NCBI GenBank assembly: GCA_947626675.1
Contig: CANQTC010000001.1
Location: 124,001-188,000, forward strand
Direction of reading: 5' to 3'
Origin: an uncultured Coprococcus sp.
GTDB taxonomy: Bacteria > Bacillota > Clostridia > Lachnospirales > Lachnospiraceae
Length of the DNA stretch: 64,000 nt
This document shows positions 45,510-55,040 of this stretch, piece after piece. The translations under genes and the position numbers were made by a program. Each line of letters starts with the position of its first letter. Position 1 is the stretch's first letter. The notes under the pieces are model-generated. The model saw only the letters and a list, made by a program, of their open reading frames with translations, made no database searches and was not told the origin of the DNA.

Positions 45510-46769
45510 CTATCTCCTGTCGGCAAGTTCTTTCGTTATATCATCCCAACTCACGCCGCGTTCCACCATCAGAACCATCATATGATATAAGAAATCTGAT
45601 ATTTCATATTTTAATTCATCGGAATCAGGATTTTTCGCCGCGATAACAATCTCTGTGGCTTCTTCTCCCACCTTCTTCAAAATCTTATCGATTCCCTTAT
45701 CAAACAGATAATTTGTATATGAACCCTCTTTCGGGTTTTCTTTTCTATCCAGGATGATATCATACTCCTCTTCAAATACTTTCAGCGGATTTGTATCATC
45801 ATATTCTTTCTTTACAAGATTTGTAAAGAAACAGCTTCTTGCGCCTGTATGACAGGCCGCGCCAATCTGCGATACCTTCGCCAGAAGCGTATCTTTATCA
45901 CAATCAAGCGATAAACTCTTTAAGAACTGAAAATGGCCCGAGGTTTCACCCTTCACCCATAATTCCTGTCTGCTTCTGCTCCAGTAAGTCATTCTGCCAG
46001 TTCTGATGGTATTCTCAAATGACTCCTTATTCATATAAGCCATCATCAAAACCTCTCCTGTCTTATAGTGCTGTACTACACATGGAATCAGTCCGTCTGA
46101 ATTTGTTTTAAAATCATCAAACTGAATACTGCTCTCAAAGGTATTCATCGGAATATTCTCCTGAACGCAGCACTGTTTCATCTCCATTACATCCATCTGT
46201 GCAAGATTATATAAAGATACCGACTCCGCATTTGTATCTTTCAGCATCTTTGCCACAGACTCGCCATCCGTAGCATATGTAGAAACAATAACAGGAAGCG
46301 CAACCTGCTTTCTGATTTCTTTTACGATATCAATATAATCAGGCACTTTATTATTGTGGAGCAGCAGCAATTCACCTGCGCCAAGCGCTTTCAGCTTTAT
46401 TGCATATTCTACAGGATTTTCACATTCTGACAAATCAATCGTAACAATGATTCTTTCCGAACCAAAGCGGTCAGCCGCTTCTGTAACCAGTTCCGGCGTA
46501 CTTAATGCAGCAGACTTCATACAAACCTTAGAAGCGCCTGCATAAAGCATCTTCTTTACATCTTCAAGTCTTCTCACTCCACCGCAGGCTATCAGAGGAA
46601 TATCTACATTCTTACAGATTTCTTTAATCGCTGCTATATCTGCCTCTCTGCCTTCCTTCGTAGCCTTACTGTCAAAAAAAGCAATCTCATCAGCACCGGC
46701 ATCGTTATAAAATCTTGCCATCTCAAGAGCATTTTCAAGGTCAAGACATGGTATAATCTTTTTGTACAT
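45510..46769 (-). CDS. hisIE: HisF-like / HisI / HisE three-domain fusion
   Basis: 419 aa. Residues 1-205 are a HisA/HisF-like TIM barrel: 'IIPCLDLEN' with Asp10 and 'VTIDLSE' with Asp112 match the two catalytic aspartates of HisF. The second-half phosphate loop (normally SGG) reads STY at 163-165, and the domain is about 45 residues short, so it may not be an active HisF. Residues 220-318 are HisI (PR-AMP cyclohydrolase; 'DCDKDTLL', 'CHTGARSCF'), and 330-419 are HisE (PR-ATP pyrophosphatase; '[12 protein letters not shown]', '[12 protein letters not shown]'). Steps 2 and 3 of histidine synthesis. Strong AAGGAGG site. Confidence 0.88.
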   Translation of the reverse strand: MYKKIIPCLDLENALEMARFYNDAGADEIAFFDSKATKEGREADIAAIKEICKNVDIPLIACGGVRRLEDVKKMLYAGASKVCMKSAALSTPELVTEAADRFGSERIIVTIDLSECENPVEYAIKLKALGAGELLLLHNNKVPDYIDIVKEIRKQVALPVIVSTYATDGESVAKMLKDTNAESVSLYNLAQMDVMEMKQCCVQENIPMNTFESSIQFDDFKTNSDGLIPCVVQHYKTGEVLMMAYMNKESFENTIRTGRMTYWSRSRQELWVKGETSGHFQFLKSLSLDCDKDTLLAKVSQIGAACHTGARSCFFTNLVKKEYDDTNPLKVFEEEYDIILDRKENPKEGSYTNYLFDKGIDKILKKVGEEATEIVIAAKNPDSDELKYEISDFLYHMMVLMVERGVSWDDITKELADRR

Positions 46770-46783
46770 CGTAGTAAACCTCC

Positions 46784-47377
46784 TTAAAGTGAACCTTTCG
46801 TGGATAATACTTTTCCATTTAATCTTTCGTCAATCGATGACGCTTCATCAAGCGCTTTTGCAAATGCTTTAAAAGCCGCTTCTATAATATGGTGATCATT
46901 TGAACCTGAAAATTGCTTCAGATTCAGATTCATCTCTGCGCCATAAGAAACTGCGTAGAAAAATTCTTTAACCATCTGGGTATCAAAATATCCCACTCTT
47001 TCCGTTGTAAGATTGATATCATACACCAGATAAGGTCTTCCGGATAAATCAATGGCGCACATCACAAGCGTTTCATCCATCGGCAGGAAAAAATTTCCAA
47101 ACCTTTTTATCGACTTTTTATCGCCCAGTGCTTTTTTAATCGCCTTGCCAAGTACAATTCCTGTATCTTCAATGGTATGATGCGAGTCTACAAATAAGTC
47201 TCCCTTGACTGTCACATTCAAATCAAAAAAGCCATGTTTGGCAAAGCTTTTTAACATGTGGTCAAAAAAACCGATACCGGTATCAACTTTTGCATTTCCC
47301 CTGCCATCAAGATTGAATTCAAGGATTATATCTGTTTCGCCTGTCTTTCTTGTGCATCTTACTGCCCTGTCTGCCAT
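46784..47377 (-). CDS. hisB: Imidazoleglycerol-phosphate dehydratase
   Basis: 197 aa, monofunctional form without the phosphatase domain. Removes water from imidazole glycerol phosphate in histidine synthesis. Metal-binding repeats: '[14 protein letters not shown]', '[12 protein letters not shown]' and '[19 protein letters not shown]'. It precedes hisIE by 14 bp. Confidence 0.96.
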   Translation of the reverse strand: MADRAVRCTRKTGETDIILEFNLDGRGNAKVDTGIGFFDHMLKSFAKHGFFDLNVTVKGDLFVDSHHTIEDTGIVLGKAIKKALGDKKSIKRFGNFFLPMDETLVMCAIDLSGRPYLVYDINLTTERVGYFDTQMVKEFFYAVSYGAEMNLNLKQFSGSNDHHIIEAAFKAFAKALDEASSIDERLNGKVLSTKGSL

Positions 47378-47444
47378 TTCTTTATCTCCCTGTTTTTGTA
47401 TAAATAATATGTATTATACCACCACTAAGTATATATATCAAATA

Positions 47445-48737
47445 TTAATCTTCAAATCGTACTGCGATTGAATTTGCATGTGCGGTAAGCTGTTCGGCTT
47501 TTGCAAAGCTTTCGATATCCTTATGTACCGCTTCAAGCGCTTCTTTTGAATAATAGATAATACTCGACTTCTTAATAAAGTCATCTACGGAAAGCGGCGA
47601 GAAGAATTTCGCTGTTCCGTTTGTCGGAAGCACATGATTCGGACCTGCGAAGTAATCTCCAAGCGGTTCTGAAGAATATTCGCCGATGAAGATAGCGCCT
47701 GCATTCTTTATTCTTGTCATCACATCGAACGGATTTGCCGTAACAATCTCAAGATGTTCTGATGCAATATCATTTACGGCATCGATAGCATCGTTTAAAC
47801 TATCAGCTAATAAGATATAACCGTAGTTATCGATGGATTTTCTCATAATCTCTTTTCGTGATAACTGCTCTATAAATGCATCGACCTGTACGGACACTTT
47901 TTCTGCCAGTTCTTTTGATGTTGTAACAAGTATTGCTGATGCCATCTCATCATGTTCTGCCTGTGAAAGAAGGTCGGCAGCTACATAACGCGGATTTGCT
48001 GTTTCATCAGCAAGAACCATAACCTCTGACGGTCCTGCGATGGAATCAATACTGACATGTCCATATACTGTTCTTTTCGCTAAAGCCACAAATATATTGC
48101 CGGGACCTACTATCTTATCCACTTTTGGAATACTCTCTGTTCCATATGCCAGCGCAGCTATTGCCTGAGCGCCGCCTGCCTTATATATAGATGTAACACC
48201 TGCTTCATTTGCAGCGACCAGTGTCGTTGCGTATACCTCCCCATCAGCATTACAAGGAGTAGTCATAATAATATTTTCCACACCTGCAACCTTTGCCGGC
48301 ATCACATTCATCAGAACAGATGAAGGATATACGGCTTTTCCTCCCGGCACATATACGCCTACTGATGCAAGTGCGGATACCTTCTGTCCAAGAAGTGTTC
48401 CGTTTGGCTTAGAATCAAACCAGCTGTACTGTTTTTGTTTCTCATGGTATATTCTTATATTTTCTTTTGCCTTTCTGATAACCTCAAGCAGTTCTTTATC
48501 TACCTGTGTATATGCATATTCAATTTCTTCTTTTGTGACCAGAACATTGCTGCTGTTTATATCCGCTTTATCGAATTTTTTTGTATATGAAAATAAAGCT
48601 TCATCTCCGTTATCTCTTACATCATTTACAATCTTCTCTACTGTCTCGGCATAATCGCCGTAATTAGACGGGCTTCTTTTTAAAAGATTTTTCAGTATAT
48701 CCTTTTTTGTATCAGCATTCAATTCTACTATTCTCAT
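47445..48737 (-). CDS. hisD: Histidinol dehydrogenase
   Basis: 430 aa. Catalyses the last two oxidations from histidinol to histidine with NAD. 'YVPGGKAVYPSSVLMNVMPAKVAGV', 'DKIVGPGNIFVALAKR', 'IAGPSEVMVLAD' and the catalytic/zinc region 'LLSQAEHDEMASAILVT' are present; 'SEHLEIVT' and 'GPNHVLPTNGTAKF' close the active site. It starts 4 bp after hisG. Confidence 0.97.
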   Translation of the reverse strand: MRIVELNADTKKDILKNLLKRSPSNYGDYAETVEKIVNDVRDNGDEALFSYTKKFDKADINSSNVLVTKEEIEYAYTQVDKELLEVIRKAKENIRIYHEKQKQYSWFDSKPNGTLLGQKVSALASVGVYVPGGKAVYPSSVLMNVMPAKVAGVENIIMTTPCNADGEVYATTLVAANEAGVTSIYKAGGAQAIAALAYGTESIPKVDKIVGPGNIFVALAKRTVYGHVSIDSIAGPSEVMVLADETANPRYVAADLLSQAEHDEMASAILVTTSKELAEKVSVQVDAFIEQLSRKEIMRKSIDNYGYILLADSLNDAIDAVNDIASEHLEIVTANPFDVMTRIKNAGAIFIGEYSSEPLGDYFAGPNHVLPTNGTAKFFSPLSVDDFIKKSSIIYYSKEALEAVHKDIESFAKAEQLTAHANSIAVRFED

Positions 48738-48741
48738 TTGA

Positions 48742-49389
48742 TTAAGCCTCCTTATTGATTAAATCATTCAAATCCGCTAACAGCGTTCTTATTCTTTTAT
48801 TCTCCATCTTAAGACTTACCTGATTTACAACCATTCTTGCTGATAACGGACAGATTTCCTCAAGAACCTCAAGACCATTTTCTCTTAAAGTACTTCCGGT
48901 TTCTACAATATCCACAATCACCTCAGAAAGTCCTACGATTGGTGCAAGTTCTACAGAACCGTTTAATTTTATAATCTCTACGGTCTGATGCTTCTGATTA
49001 TTGAAATAATCCTTTGCTATCACAGGATACTTGCTTGCTACACGGATAATCTCATTTTTCTTTAATATTTCTCTTGCCGATGCCGGTCCGCATACGCACA
49101 TTTTACATTTTCCAAATCCCAAATCCATAACTTCATACAGATTTCTTCCCTCTTCAAGAATCGTATCTTTTCCTACCACGCCGATATCAGCCGCACCATA
49201 TTCCACATAAGTTGGTACATCGGTCGCTTTGGAAAGGAAAAATTTTAATTTAAGTTCTTCATTTACAAATATCAGTTTTCTTGTATCCGGGTCTTTCATT
49301 TCATCGCAGGTAATTCCGATTTGCTCAAGAAGTGCAAGCGTTTTTTTTGCTAAACGCCCTTTTGCAAGGGCAAATGTTAAATATCTCAT
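48742..49389 (-). CDS. hisG: ATP phosphoribosyltransferase, short form
   Basis: 215 aa. First committed step of histidine synthesis. The PRPP loop '[15 protein letters not shown]' and '[11 protein letters not shown]' are typical. It lacks the C-terminal regulatory ACT-like domain of the long form, so it should require HisZ, which is encoded directly upstream (12 bp). Confidence 0.96.
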   Translation of the reverse strand: MRYLTFALAKGRLAKKTLALLEQIGITCDEMKDPDTRKLIFVNEELKLKFFLSKATDVPTYVEYGAADIGVVGKDTILEEGRNLYEVMDLGFGKCKMCVCGPASAREILKKNEIIRVASKYPVIAKDYFNNQKHQTVEIIKLNGSVELAPIVGLSEVIVDIVETGSTLRENGLEVLEEICPLSARMVVNQVSLKMENKRIRTLLADLNDLINKEA

Positions 49390-49401
49390 AATAATATCTC
49401 C

Positions 49402-50655
49402 TTACAGATTATATATATCTACTTCTGAAACCTCGTCATTTAACAGGTCGTATACAGCAATTGTGCGTTCGTCCTTAAAGTACATCATACCTGAAAAATG
49501 TTCTCTTTTCGCATATTCAAGATAATCCTCAAGAGATTTTCTATGAGATTTTCTGATAAGTTCGATTTTCTTATTCCTGGAACGAAGGTTCATTCCAAAT
49601 GATATAGCCGGCTCCTGATTTTCAATATCATAAAGAATAACCGTATTGGAATATGACACTTCAATATCGATATTCTGTCTTGACATTGCCATAATCAGTT
49701 CTTCAACTGAAAATGCAAAACCAATTGACGGCGCATCCTTACCGAACTGCTTCAGCAGATTATTATAACGTCCGCCTTTTAGAACCGCATCCCCTGTTCC
49801 GTATGTATAACCTCTGAAGATAATTCCGGTGTAATAGTTATATCCGTTCAGCATACTTAAATCAAAACCGATATATTTTTCATATCCGTAGCAGCAAAGT
49901 GCTTTATAAACTCTCCTGAGACGATTCACCGCATCAAGTGATACCTGATTGGATACAAGACGTTCCGCTGTATCAAGCATATCAGCCCCGCCAAACAGAC
50001 TGTCAAATGACATAAATGCCAGCTTGAGATTATCATCAATATCCAGCTTATTCAGATATTCCTCAAGTCCGAAAAAATTCTTGATATTGATATATTCTCT
50101 TATCTGAAGTTCTGCTTCATTTGTAATTCCGCTTTCTGCAACAAGACCTTTGAAATAATCAATCTGTCCGATTTCAATCTGAAATTCCGCTATGCCAAGC
50201 TCTATAAAGCAATCAATCACTGTCGCAATAATCTCCGCATCTGCGGCTGTCGAATCATCATTGATAAGTTCTGCACCAATCTGCGTGATTTCTTTTAACT
50301 TTCCCTGGAGCTTTCTTGTATTGGTATATGTATTTCCTGTATAACAAAGTCTTATCGGCAGTTCTTCATCAGAATAATATTTTGCCACACAACGGGCTAT
50401 ACTCGGAGTAATATCCGGTCTTAACACCAGGGTATTATTATCCCTGTCAAAGAATTTGTACATTTCATTTGAAGGCGCCGAGCCCCTGTCCCTGTTAAAT
50501 ATATCGAAAAACTCAAATGTCGGTGTCTCTATATCATGATAACTATACAGCTCCAAAACATGATGAAGCTTATCAATAATCTTTCTTTTCTTTTTACACT
50601 CAATATCATAAGTGTCTCTTACTCCATCAGGAGTCTGCAATAATTTGTTCTGCAT
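49402..50655 (-). CDS. hisZ: ATP phosphoribosyltransferase regulatory subunit HisZ
   Basis: 417 aa. A histidyl-tRNA synthetase paralogue that binds short-form HisG and gives histidine feedback control. Class II motif remnants: 'PTFEFFDIFNRD', 'DNNTLVLRPDITPSIAR', 'YTGIIFRGYTYG...VLKGGRYNNLL'. The C-terminal anticodon-binding domain is reduced. It has the palindromic leader and promoter described separately and begins the his operon. Confidence 0.92.
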   Translation of the reverse strand: MQNKLLQTPDGVRDTYDIECKKKRKIIDKLHHVLELYSYHDIETPTFEFFDIFNRDRGSAPSNEMYKFFDRDNNTLVLRPDITPSIARCVAKYYSDEELPIRLCYTGNTYTNTRKLQGKLKEITQIGAELINDDSTAADAEIIATVIDCFIELGIAEFQIEIGQIDYFKGLVAESGITNEAELQIREYINIKNFFGLEEYLNKLDIDDNLKLAFMSFDSLFGGADMLDTAERLVSNQVSLDAVNRLRRVYKALCCYGYEKYIGFDLSMLNGYNYYTGIIFRGYTYGTGDAVLKGGRYNNLLKQFGKDAPSIGFAFSVEELIMAMSRQNIDIEVSYSNTVILYDIENQEPAISFGMNLRSRNKKIELIRKSHRKSLEDYLEYAKREHFSGMMYFKDERTIAVYDLLNDEVSEVDIYNL

Positions 50656-50674
50656 CCTATATTCTCCTTTATTG

Positions 50675-50694
50675 CACTTTATCGAATTAAAGTG
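50675..50694. promoter_or_regulatory. Palindrome in the his operon leader
   Basis: CACTTTA and TAAAGTG (50675-50681 and 50688-50694) flank TCGAAT, about 20 bases upstream of the hisZ start and downstream of the promoter. It may be an operator for a histidine-responsive repressor. No T-box features are present. The role is inferred. Confidence 0.4.
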
Positions 50695-50731
50695 TTAATT
50701 AGCTACTTTACTACTCAAACAACGTGTTGTA

Positions 50732-50760
50732 ATTATATGTGAGCAGTTTCCATTTGTCAA
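50732..50760 (-). promoter_or_regulatory. SigA-type promoter of the his operon
   Basis: TTGACA (50755-50760) and TATAAT (50732-50737) on the minus strand with a 17-base spacer, a perfect consensus match, about 75 bases upstream of hisZ. Confidence 0.88.
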
Positions 50761-50785
50761 TATGTATTTTTCACATGGTACCATC

Positions 50786-51319
50786 TTATTCCCTTTCAGC
50801 TAAATCAAGCTGTATTCCCTCGAGGTAATGTACAAGCGCGCCATTTTTGCCTTTTAGAAAATATCTGCTGTCAAGCTCTTCGTATTTGAAATTACGCGGA
50901 TGTCCTTCTTCAATTCTGTCTATGTACTTCTTAAGCTCCGAACATTTCATATAGTAAAAGCTATTGCGATGCGTAAAATAGATAATCAGAAAGCTTATTC
51001 CCTGCTGTTCCTCAAATTCACGCATAAAATTGTATTGATGTTCATGGATATTCTGCATGGAAAATGTGTCTTTCGCACACTCTTTCGCATCAAAGCATAT
51101 CGGAATTCCCTGTACAGAGCCTATATAGTCTACTGTCGAATCTTTTTCAAAATAGGCCAGTGTAATCTGACTGCTGTCCTTATCAATCTTTACAGGTGTA
51201 ATTGGCGTTGGAATCTTCTGAACAAGCGCAAGCTTTTTTTCTCTGTAATATTCATTTGTATAGTTAATCATATCCTCAAGGGTTGAACCTCTAAGACCTC
51301 TGGAATTCCATGTAGCCAT
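50786..51319 (-). CDS. recU: RecU-type Holliday junction resolvase
   Basis: 177 aa. RecU cuts four-way junctions during recombination and chromosome segregation. 'STVDYIGSVQGIPICFDAKECAKDTFSM' is the family's catalytic block, and 'HEHQYNFMREFEEQQGISFLIIYF' is also typical. The usual acid in the E-x-K position is Asp here (FDAKE rather than FEAKE), a conservative change. No recU-linked PBP gene (ponA) is next to it, unlike in Bacillus. It overlaps the pseudouridine synthase by one base. Confidence 0.87.
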   Translation of the reverse strand: MATWNSRGLRGSTLEDMINYTNEYYREKKLALVQKIPTPITPVKIDKDSSQITLAYFEKDSTVDYIGSVQGIPICFDAKECAKDTFSMQNIHEHQYNFMREFEEQQGISFLIIYFTHRNSFYYMKCSELKKYIDRIEEGHPRNFKYEELDSRYFLKGKNGALVHYLEGIQLDLAERE

Positions 51320-52302
51320 TATTCAAATATGTCCTTTTCTATTTTCTGAAACAGTTCAGGCTTCTCACATACCAATTCTTTGTTGTTCAGATACGAGAGT
51401 ATTCCGTCGATATCATGAAATCGTAAACGCTCACAATGAAGCAGATGATATTTCAATCCGTATTTTTCATAAAAATCTGCCGTTTTTCTTCCGGCATTAT
51501 ATTTATGCTCCCCCACTATCCTGTAACCAAGATGCGCCGCCTGCGCTCTGATTTGATGGGTTTTCCCTGTAATCAGCTTTACATTTACAAGCGTAAACCC
51601 ATTTGCATATTTTACAGGCTCAAACAGGGTATGTATTTCGGAAGCTTTTTCCCCATCCGGTTTCTTATCATATATCTGTACCTTTGTTCCGTCTTTTACA
51701 TGATAACAGATACTGTCTGTCGTTTCCTTTAGTTCACCATAGACAATCGTCGTGTAATATTTGTCCACAAGTCTGTTTTTTATAATGTTATTCATAGCCT
51801 GACTTCCGGCGAAAGACTTTCCACAGATAATAAGCCCGGAAGTATTGCGGTCTAATCTGTTACAGACAGACGGTTTAAAGGTTTCTAACTGTTTTTCTGA
51901 TATATCGCCTTTTTCCAACATATAATCAATAAGCGCTTCATTGATTGAGTAGTCATCCTTATCTGCCTTTTGCGATAAAATACCGACAGGCTTATCCGCA
52001 ACCAGAATATGTTCATCTTCATAGACGACCTTAAGGTCTATCTGATTTCTTTTCGTTTTACACACAGCCGTCTTTACTATCTTGTCCCGGAATGACGCGA
52101 TGGTTTCATCGGAAAGATATAGCTGCACGATATCGCCCTGTACAAGCATCTCATCCCCTTTGGCTTTCATTCCGTTTATTTTTATATTCTTCTTTCGAAG
52201 CATCTTATAAATAAAACCGGATGGCGCTTTATTCAGATACTTCATCAAAAGCTTTGTAAGCCTTTGCCCGGCCTCATTCCCTGCTACAACTATTTCCTGC
52301 AT
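51319..52302 (-). CDS. RluA-family rRNA pseudouridine synthase
   Basis: 327 aa. N-terminal S4-like RNA-binding domain (about residues 12-70, 'LTKLLMKYLNKAPSGFIYKMLRKKNIKING') followed by the synthase domain with 'ILVADKPVGILSQKAD' and the catalytic motif RLDRNTSGL. 'GKTHQIRAQAAHLGYRIVGE' completes the RluA pattern. Probably modifies 23S rRNA (RluC/RluD group); the exact site cannot be told. Confidence 0.9.
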   Translation of the reverse strand: MQEIVVAGNEAGQRLTKLLMKYLNKAPSGFIYKMLRKKNIKINGMKAKGDEMLVQGDIVQLYLSDETIASFRDKIVKTAVCKTKRNQIDLKVVYEDEHILVADKPVGILSQKADKDDYSINEALIDYMLEKGDISEKQLETFKPSVCNRLDRNTSGLIICGKSFAGSQAMNNIIKNRLVDKYYTTIVYGELKETTDSICYHVKDGTKVQIYDKKPDGEKASEIHTLFEPVKYANGFTLVNVKLITGKTHQIRAQAAHLGYRIVGEHKYNAGRKTADFYEKYGLKYHLLHCERLRFHDIDGILSYLNNKELVCEKPELFQKIEKDIFE

Positions 52303-52303
52303 C

Positions 52304-52879
52304 TTAAACTCCCAGACTCAACAATGTTTCCTGCATTTTCTTATCTCTTGCCGTAAATTCTTCTCCCGGCGCTTTAATCGCATTTGCCCTTTTCACAAAT
52401 TCCTTTACGGTTGTTGTCAGAATAATAACATAAGGCTTTTTCTGATTTTCAAAGGATTTTGCAATCTCTTTTTTTAAACTTTCCGCATCAGGATATTTCT
52501 TTTTCAACTTATCTGTATATAAAAACAACATTCTTCCATCCCGGACAACGACAGCAGGAAAATATAATATTCCCTCATACCGGCTAAGCGATATATCATA
52601 AAAAATAGAATGTTCCCCGCTGTAACTCACCTTTTCCCTGATGAATGCATATTCCTCTTTTGTAAGCGGCTTGAAACCCGCGCATAATATGTATTCAACC
52701 AGTTGCTTTGCAAATGGCAGACTGGTTAAAATCGGAAGTAAGATAAATAATGTTTTCTTTGTGTCAAATAATGCAACGGAGAAGAAAACGCCCAATATAA
52801 TTACAATTCCAAGTATGCTGATACTAATCAAAAGTTTTTTCTTATATCTCTCGATATATCCGTAATTTCCTTTTTCCAA
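52304..52879 (-). CDS. Two-TM hypothetical membrane protein
   Basis: 191 aa. Two adjacent hydrophobic segments (about residues 13-34 and 40-60) are followed by a soluble domain of about 125 residues with 'YDISLSRYEGILYFPAVVVRDGRMLFLYTDK' and a Lys-rich region. No family recognised. Tightly packed between the pseudouridine synthase and the SDR, so co-transcribed. Confidence 0.6.
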   Translation of the reverse strand: MEKGNYGYIERYKKKLLISISILGIVIILGVFFSVALFDTKKTLFILLPILTSLPFAKQLVEYILCAGFKPLTKEEYAFIREKVSYSGEHSIFYDISLSRYEGILYFPAVVVRDGRMLFLYTDKLKKKYPDAESLKKEIAKSFENQKKPYVIILTTTVKEFVKRANAIKAPGEEFTARDKKMQETLLSLGV

Positions 52880-52892
52880 TGTTGTATATCTC

Positions 52893-53651
52893 CTATTTTA
52901 TGAAATGAATGAGCAGACCATGCGGCAGACACTTTGCCAGAAGTCTGAACAAATGAATCGGAATACTGTATACTGAAACCGCTTTTTCATGGAACACGTC
53001 GCAAAGCGCTTTTTTCACCACATTTTTAGGATTTACACGAAGTAAATACTTATATGCTTTTGTATTGATATTCTTTTCTGCGATATCAAAAAATTCTGTT
53101 TTCACCGGTCCCGGACATACCGCAGTCACTGTTATATTCCTGTCAGAAAGCTCCTTGTTTAACGCTCTCGAAAAACTAAGTACCATTGACTTGGTTGCCG
53201 CATATACGGAAAATGACGGCTGCGGTAAAAAAGCGGCTGACGATGCAATATTAATAATATTGGAAGGTACTGACATATAAGGAAGCGATAAATAGGTCAT
53301 AGCTGTAAGTGCTTTGCAGTTTAATTCTATCATTCCCAGATTATCCTCATAAGATGCTGTATCAAAATGACCGTACACTCCATATCCGGCAGCATTGACC
53401 AACAGCCTGATGGAAGGTCTGTTTTTCTCAAGAAGTACTTTGTAGCGCGTAATATCGCTCTCTTTTGTTAAATCAAGGCAAATCGTTCTCACCTTTACAC
53501 CCTTTATCGCATGTTTTACTTCGTTCAGCCTGTCCATTCTTCTGGCTATAATCCAGATTTCTTCTATACTTCTGTATTTTCTGCTTATCTGTATGGCAAA
53601 TTCTCTTCCGATACCTGATGAAGCACCTGTTACAACTGCGATTTTCTTCAT
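52893..53651 (-). CDS. SDR family oxidoreductase
   Basis: 252 aa. Short-chain dehydrogenase with the cofactor motif VTGASSGIGREFA (residues 7-19), 'NAAGYGVYG', the catalytic Ser in 'NIASSAAFL', and YAATK. 'VCPGPVKTEFFD' follows. A basic residue in the first loop (ARRMDRL) suggests NADP. Substrate unknown. The C-terminus is hydrophobic/basic and may associate with the membrane. Its start overlaps the rRNA methyltransferase stop by one base. Confidence 0.87.
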   Translation of the reverse strand: MKKIAVVTGASSGIGREFAIQISRKYRSIEEIWIIARRMDRLNEVKHAIKGVKVRTICLDLTKESDITRYKVLLEKNRPSIRLLVNAAGYGVYGHFDTASYEDNLGMIELNCKALTAMTYLSLPYMSVPSNIINIASSAAFLPQPSFSVYAATKSMVLSFSRALNKELSDRNITVTAVCPGPVKTEFFDIAEKNINTKAYKYLLRVNPKNVVKKALCDVFHEKAVSVYSIPIHLFRLLAKCLPHGLLIHFIK

Positions 53652-55030
53652 TACATCATCCTCCAGCCTGCTAAGTATTTGTTCTTTAATGTTCCGTTAT
53701 GATTTTTCGCCCATCCGAGCGGATAACCGTCTACACAGACAAGCACATAGCCATTCTTTATATTTCCATCTTCTATTTCAATGGTTTCACCTTTCAGATA
53801 TTTTATAATCCGCCCATCATCACATGAAAAGGAAACTGCATTATCATAATCAGAAGCGGACAGATACATGGCCAATGACTGGCTGGGTTCAAAACGGTTT
53901 TTCTTTACTTCTCCCAGATATAATCCCTGACGAAGCAGTCTTAAACCTCTGACATCCGGCATACCATACGGAATAAAATAAAGCTTTCCTTTATTTTCCT
54001 CTATTCTGCTCAAATCTATTCCTGCATGAGCAGAAATATGTGAAAAAAATTCATCTGTAAATTCATCTGTCTTATATGGTTTGAAATGATATTCACTTCT
54101 GCACAAAACCGTTTCACGTTCTTTCTTGCCAATCAGCGCCACAAAATGTCCCTCGCCTTTTATTCTGTGCGGCCATAATCTTGCACATCTGACAAGCTCG
54201 CTGTTTTCCGTATTTCCCCATTCCGGATGTCCGTTATCAAAGCCTGTATATTTTGGTACATCTTTCAGATACAGACTGTCATCTAATGACAACAGATATT
54301 CTATAGACTGTTCATTTTCTTCCGGTGAAAACGTACAGGTGGAATATAACATTGTTCCACCCGGCTTCAGACACTTTACCATCTCATTTAATATGCCTTT
54401 TTGCAATCCTGCAAATAAAGCTGTTCCATTATTCTCCCATGCCGTTATCATGGAGTTGGACTTCCGAAACATTCCCTCTCCGGAACACGGCGCATCAATC
54501 AGTATCTTATCAAACATTTCTGCAAATGCGCCCGACAATCCATTTGGCGGCTCATTGACAATACTCATATTGCCGATTCCGAAAAGCTCCATATTTTTTA
54601 AAAGTGCCTTTGCCCTTGAATTACTGATATCATTTGTAATCAGAATCCCGCTGCCATTCAGCTTTGCCGCAAGCTCTGTAGACTTACCACCGGGCGCTGC
54701 ACACACATCAAGCACCAAGTCTCCTTCGTCAATCTCTAATACACTGGCCGGCGTCATGGCGCTTGGTTCCTGTATGTAATAAAGTCCTGCGTAATAATAG
54801 GGATGTTTAGACGGTGTATATTGACGCTCATCATAATAAAATCCATTCTTTGTCCATTCTACCGGCGTCAATTCAAAAGGACTGATTTTCAAAAAATCCT
54901 CCACACTAATCTTTGAAGTGTTGATTCGTATCCCATGATACATGCCGTTATCAAGGCATTTTACATAATTATCATAATCCTCTTTTAATTGTTCTTTTAT
55001 TCTTACATCAAATTTCTCTGGTAATCTCAT
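53651..55030 (-). CDS. RsmF/NOL1-NOP2-type RNA cytosine-C5 methyltransferase
   Basis: 459 aa. N-terminal RsmB/F SAM-methyltransferase domain with 'VCAAPGGKSTELAAKL' (SAM), the two catalytic cysteines in 'IDAPCSGEGMF' and 'YSTCTFSPEENE', and 'QEPSAM'. The C-terminal third (about residues 300-459, 'GYPLGWAKNHNGTLKNKY') is the RsmF-type ferredoxin-like/PUA-related extension. Probably methylates a cytosine in 16S rRNA. Confidence 0.9.
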   Translation of the reverse strand: MRLPEKFDVRIKEQLKEDYDNYVKCLDNGMYHGIRINTSKISVEDFLKISPFELTPVEWTKNGFYYDERQYTPSKHPYYYAGLYYIQEPSAMTPASVLEIDEGDLVLDVCAAPGGKSTELAAKLNGSGILITNDISNSRAKALLKNMELFGIGNMSIVNEPPNGLSGAFAEMFDKILIDAPCSGEGMFRKSNSMITAWENNGTALFAGLQKGILNEMVKCLKPGGTMLYSTCTFSPEENEQSIEYLLSLDDSLYLKDVPKYTGFDNGHPEWGNTENSELVRCARLWPHRIKGEGHFVALIGKKERETVLCRSEYHFKPYKTDEFTDEFFSHISAHAGIDLSRIEENKGKLYFIPYGMPDVRGLRLLRQGLYLGEVKKNRFEPSQSLAMYLSASDYDNAVSFSCDDGRIIKYLKGETIEIEDGNIKNGYVLVCVDGYPLGWAKNHNGTLKNKYLAGWRMM

Positions 55031-55040
55031 GAAGCTTTCC

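Noticed and set aside
54126-54779. 217-residue plus-strand frame opposite the RsmF-type gene
   Set aside because: Antisense shadow without start signals; the minus-strand frame has full catalytic motifs.
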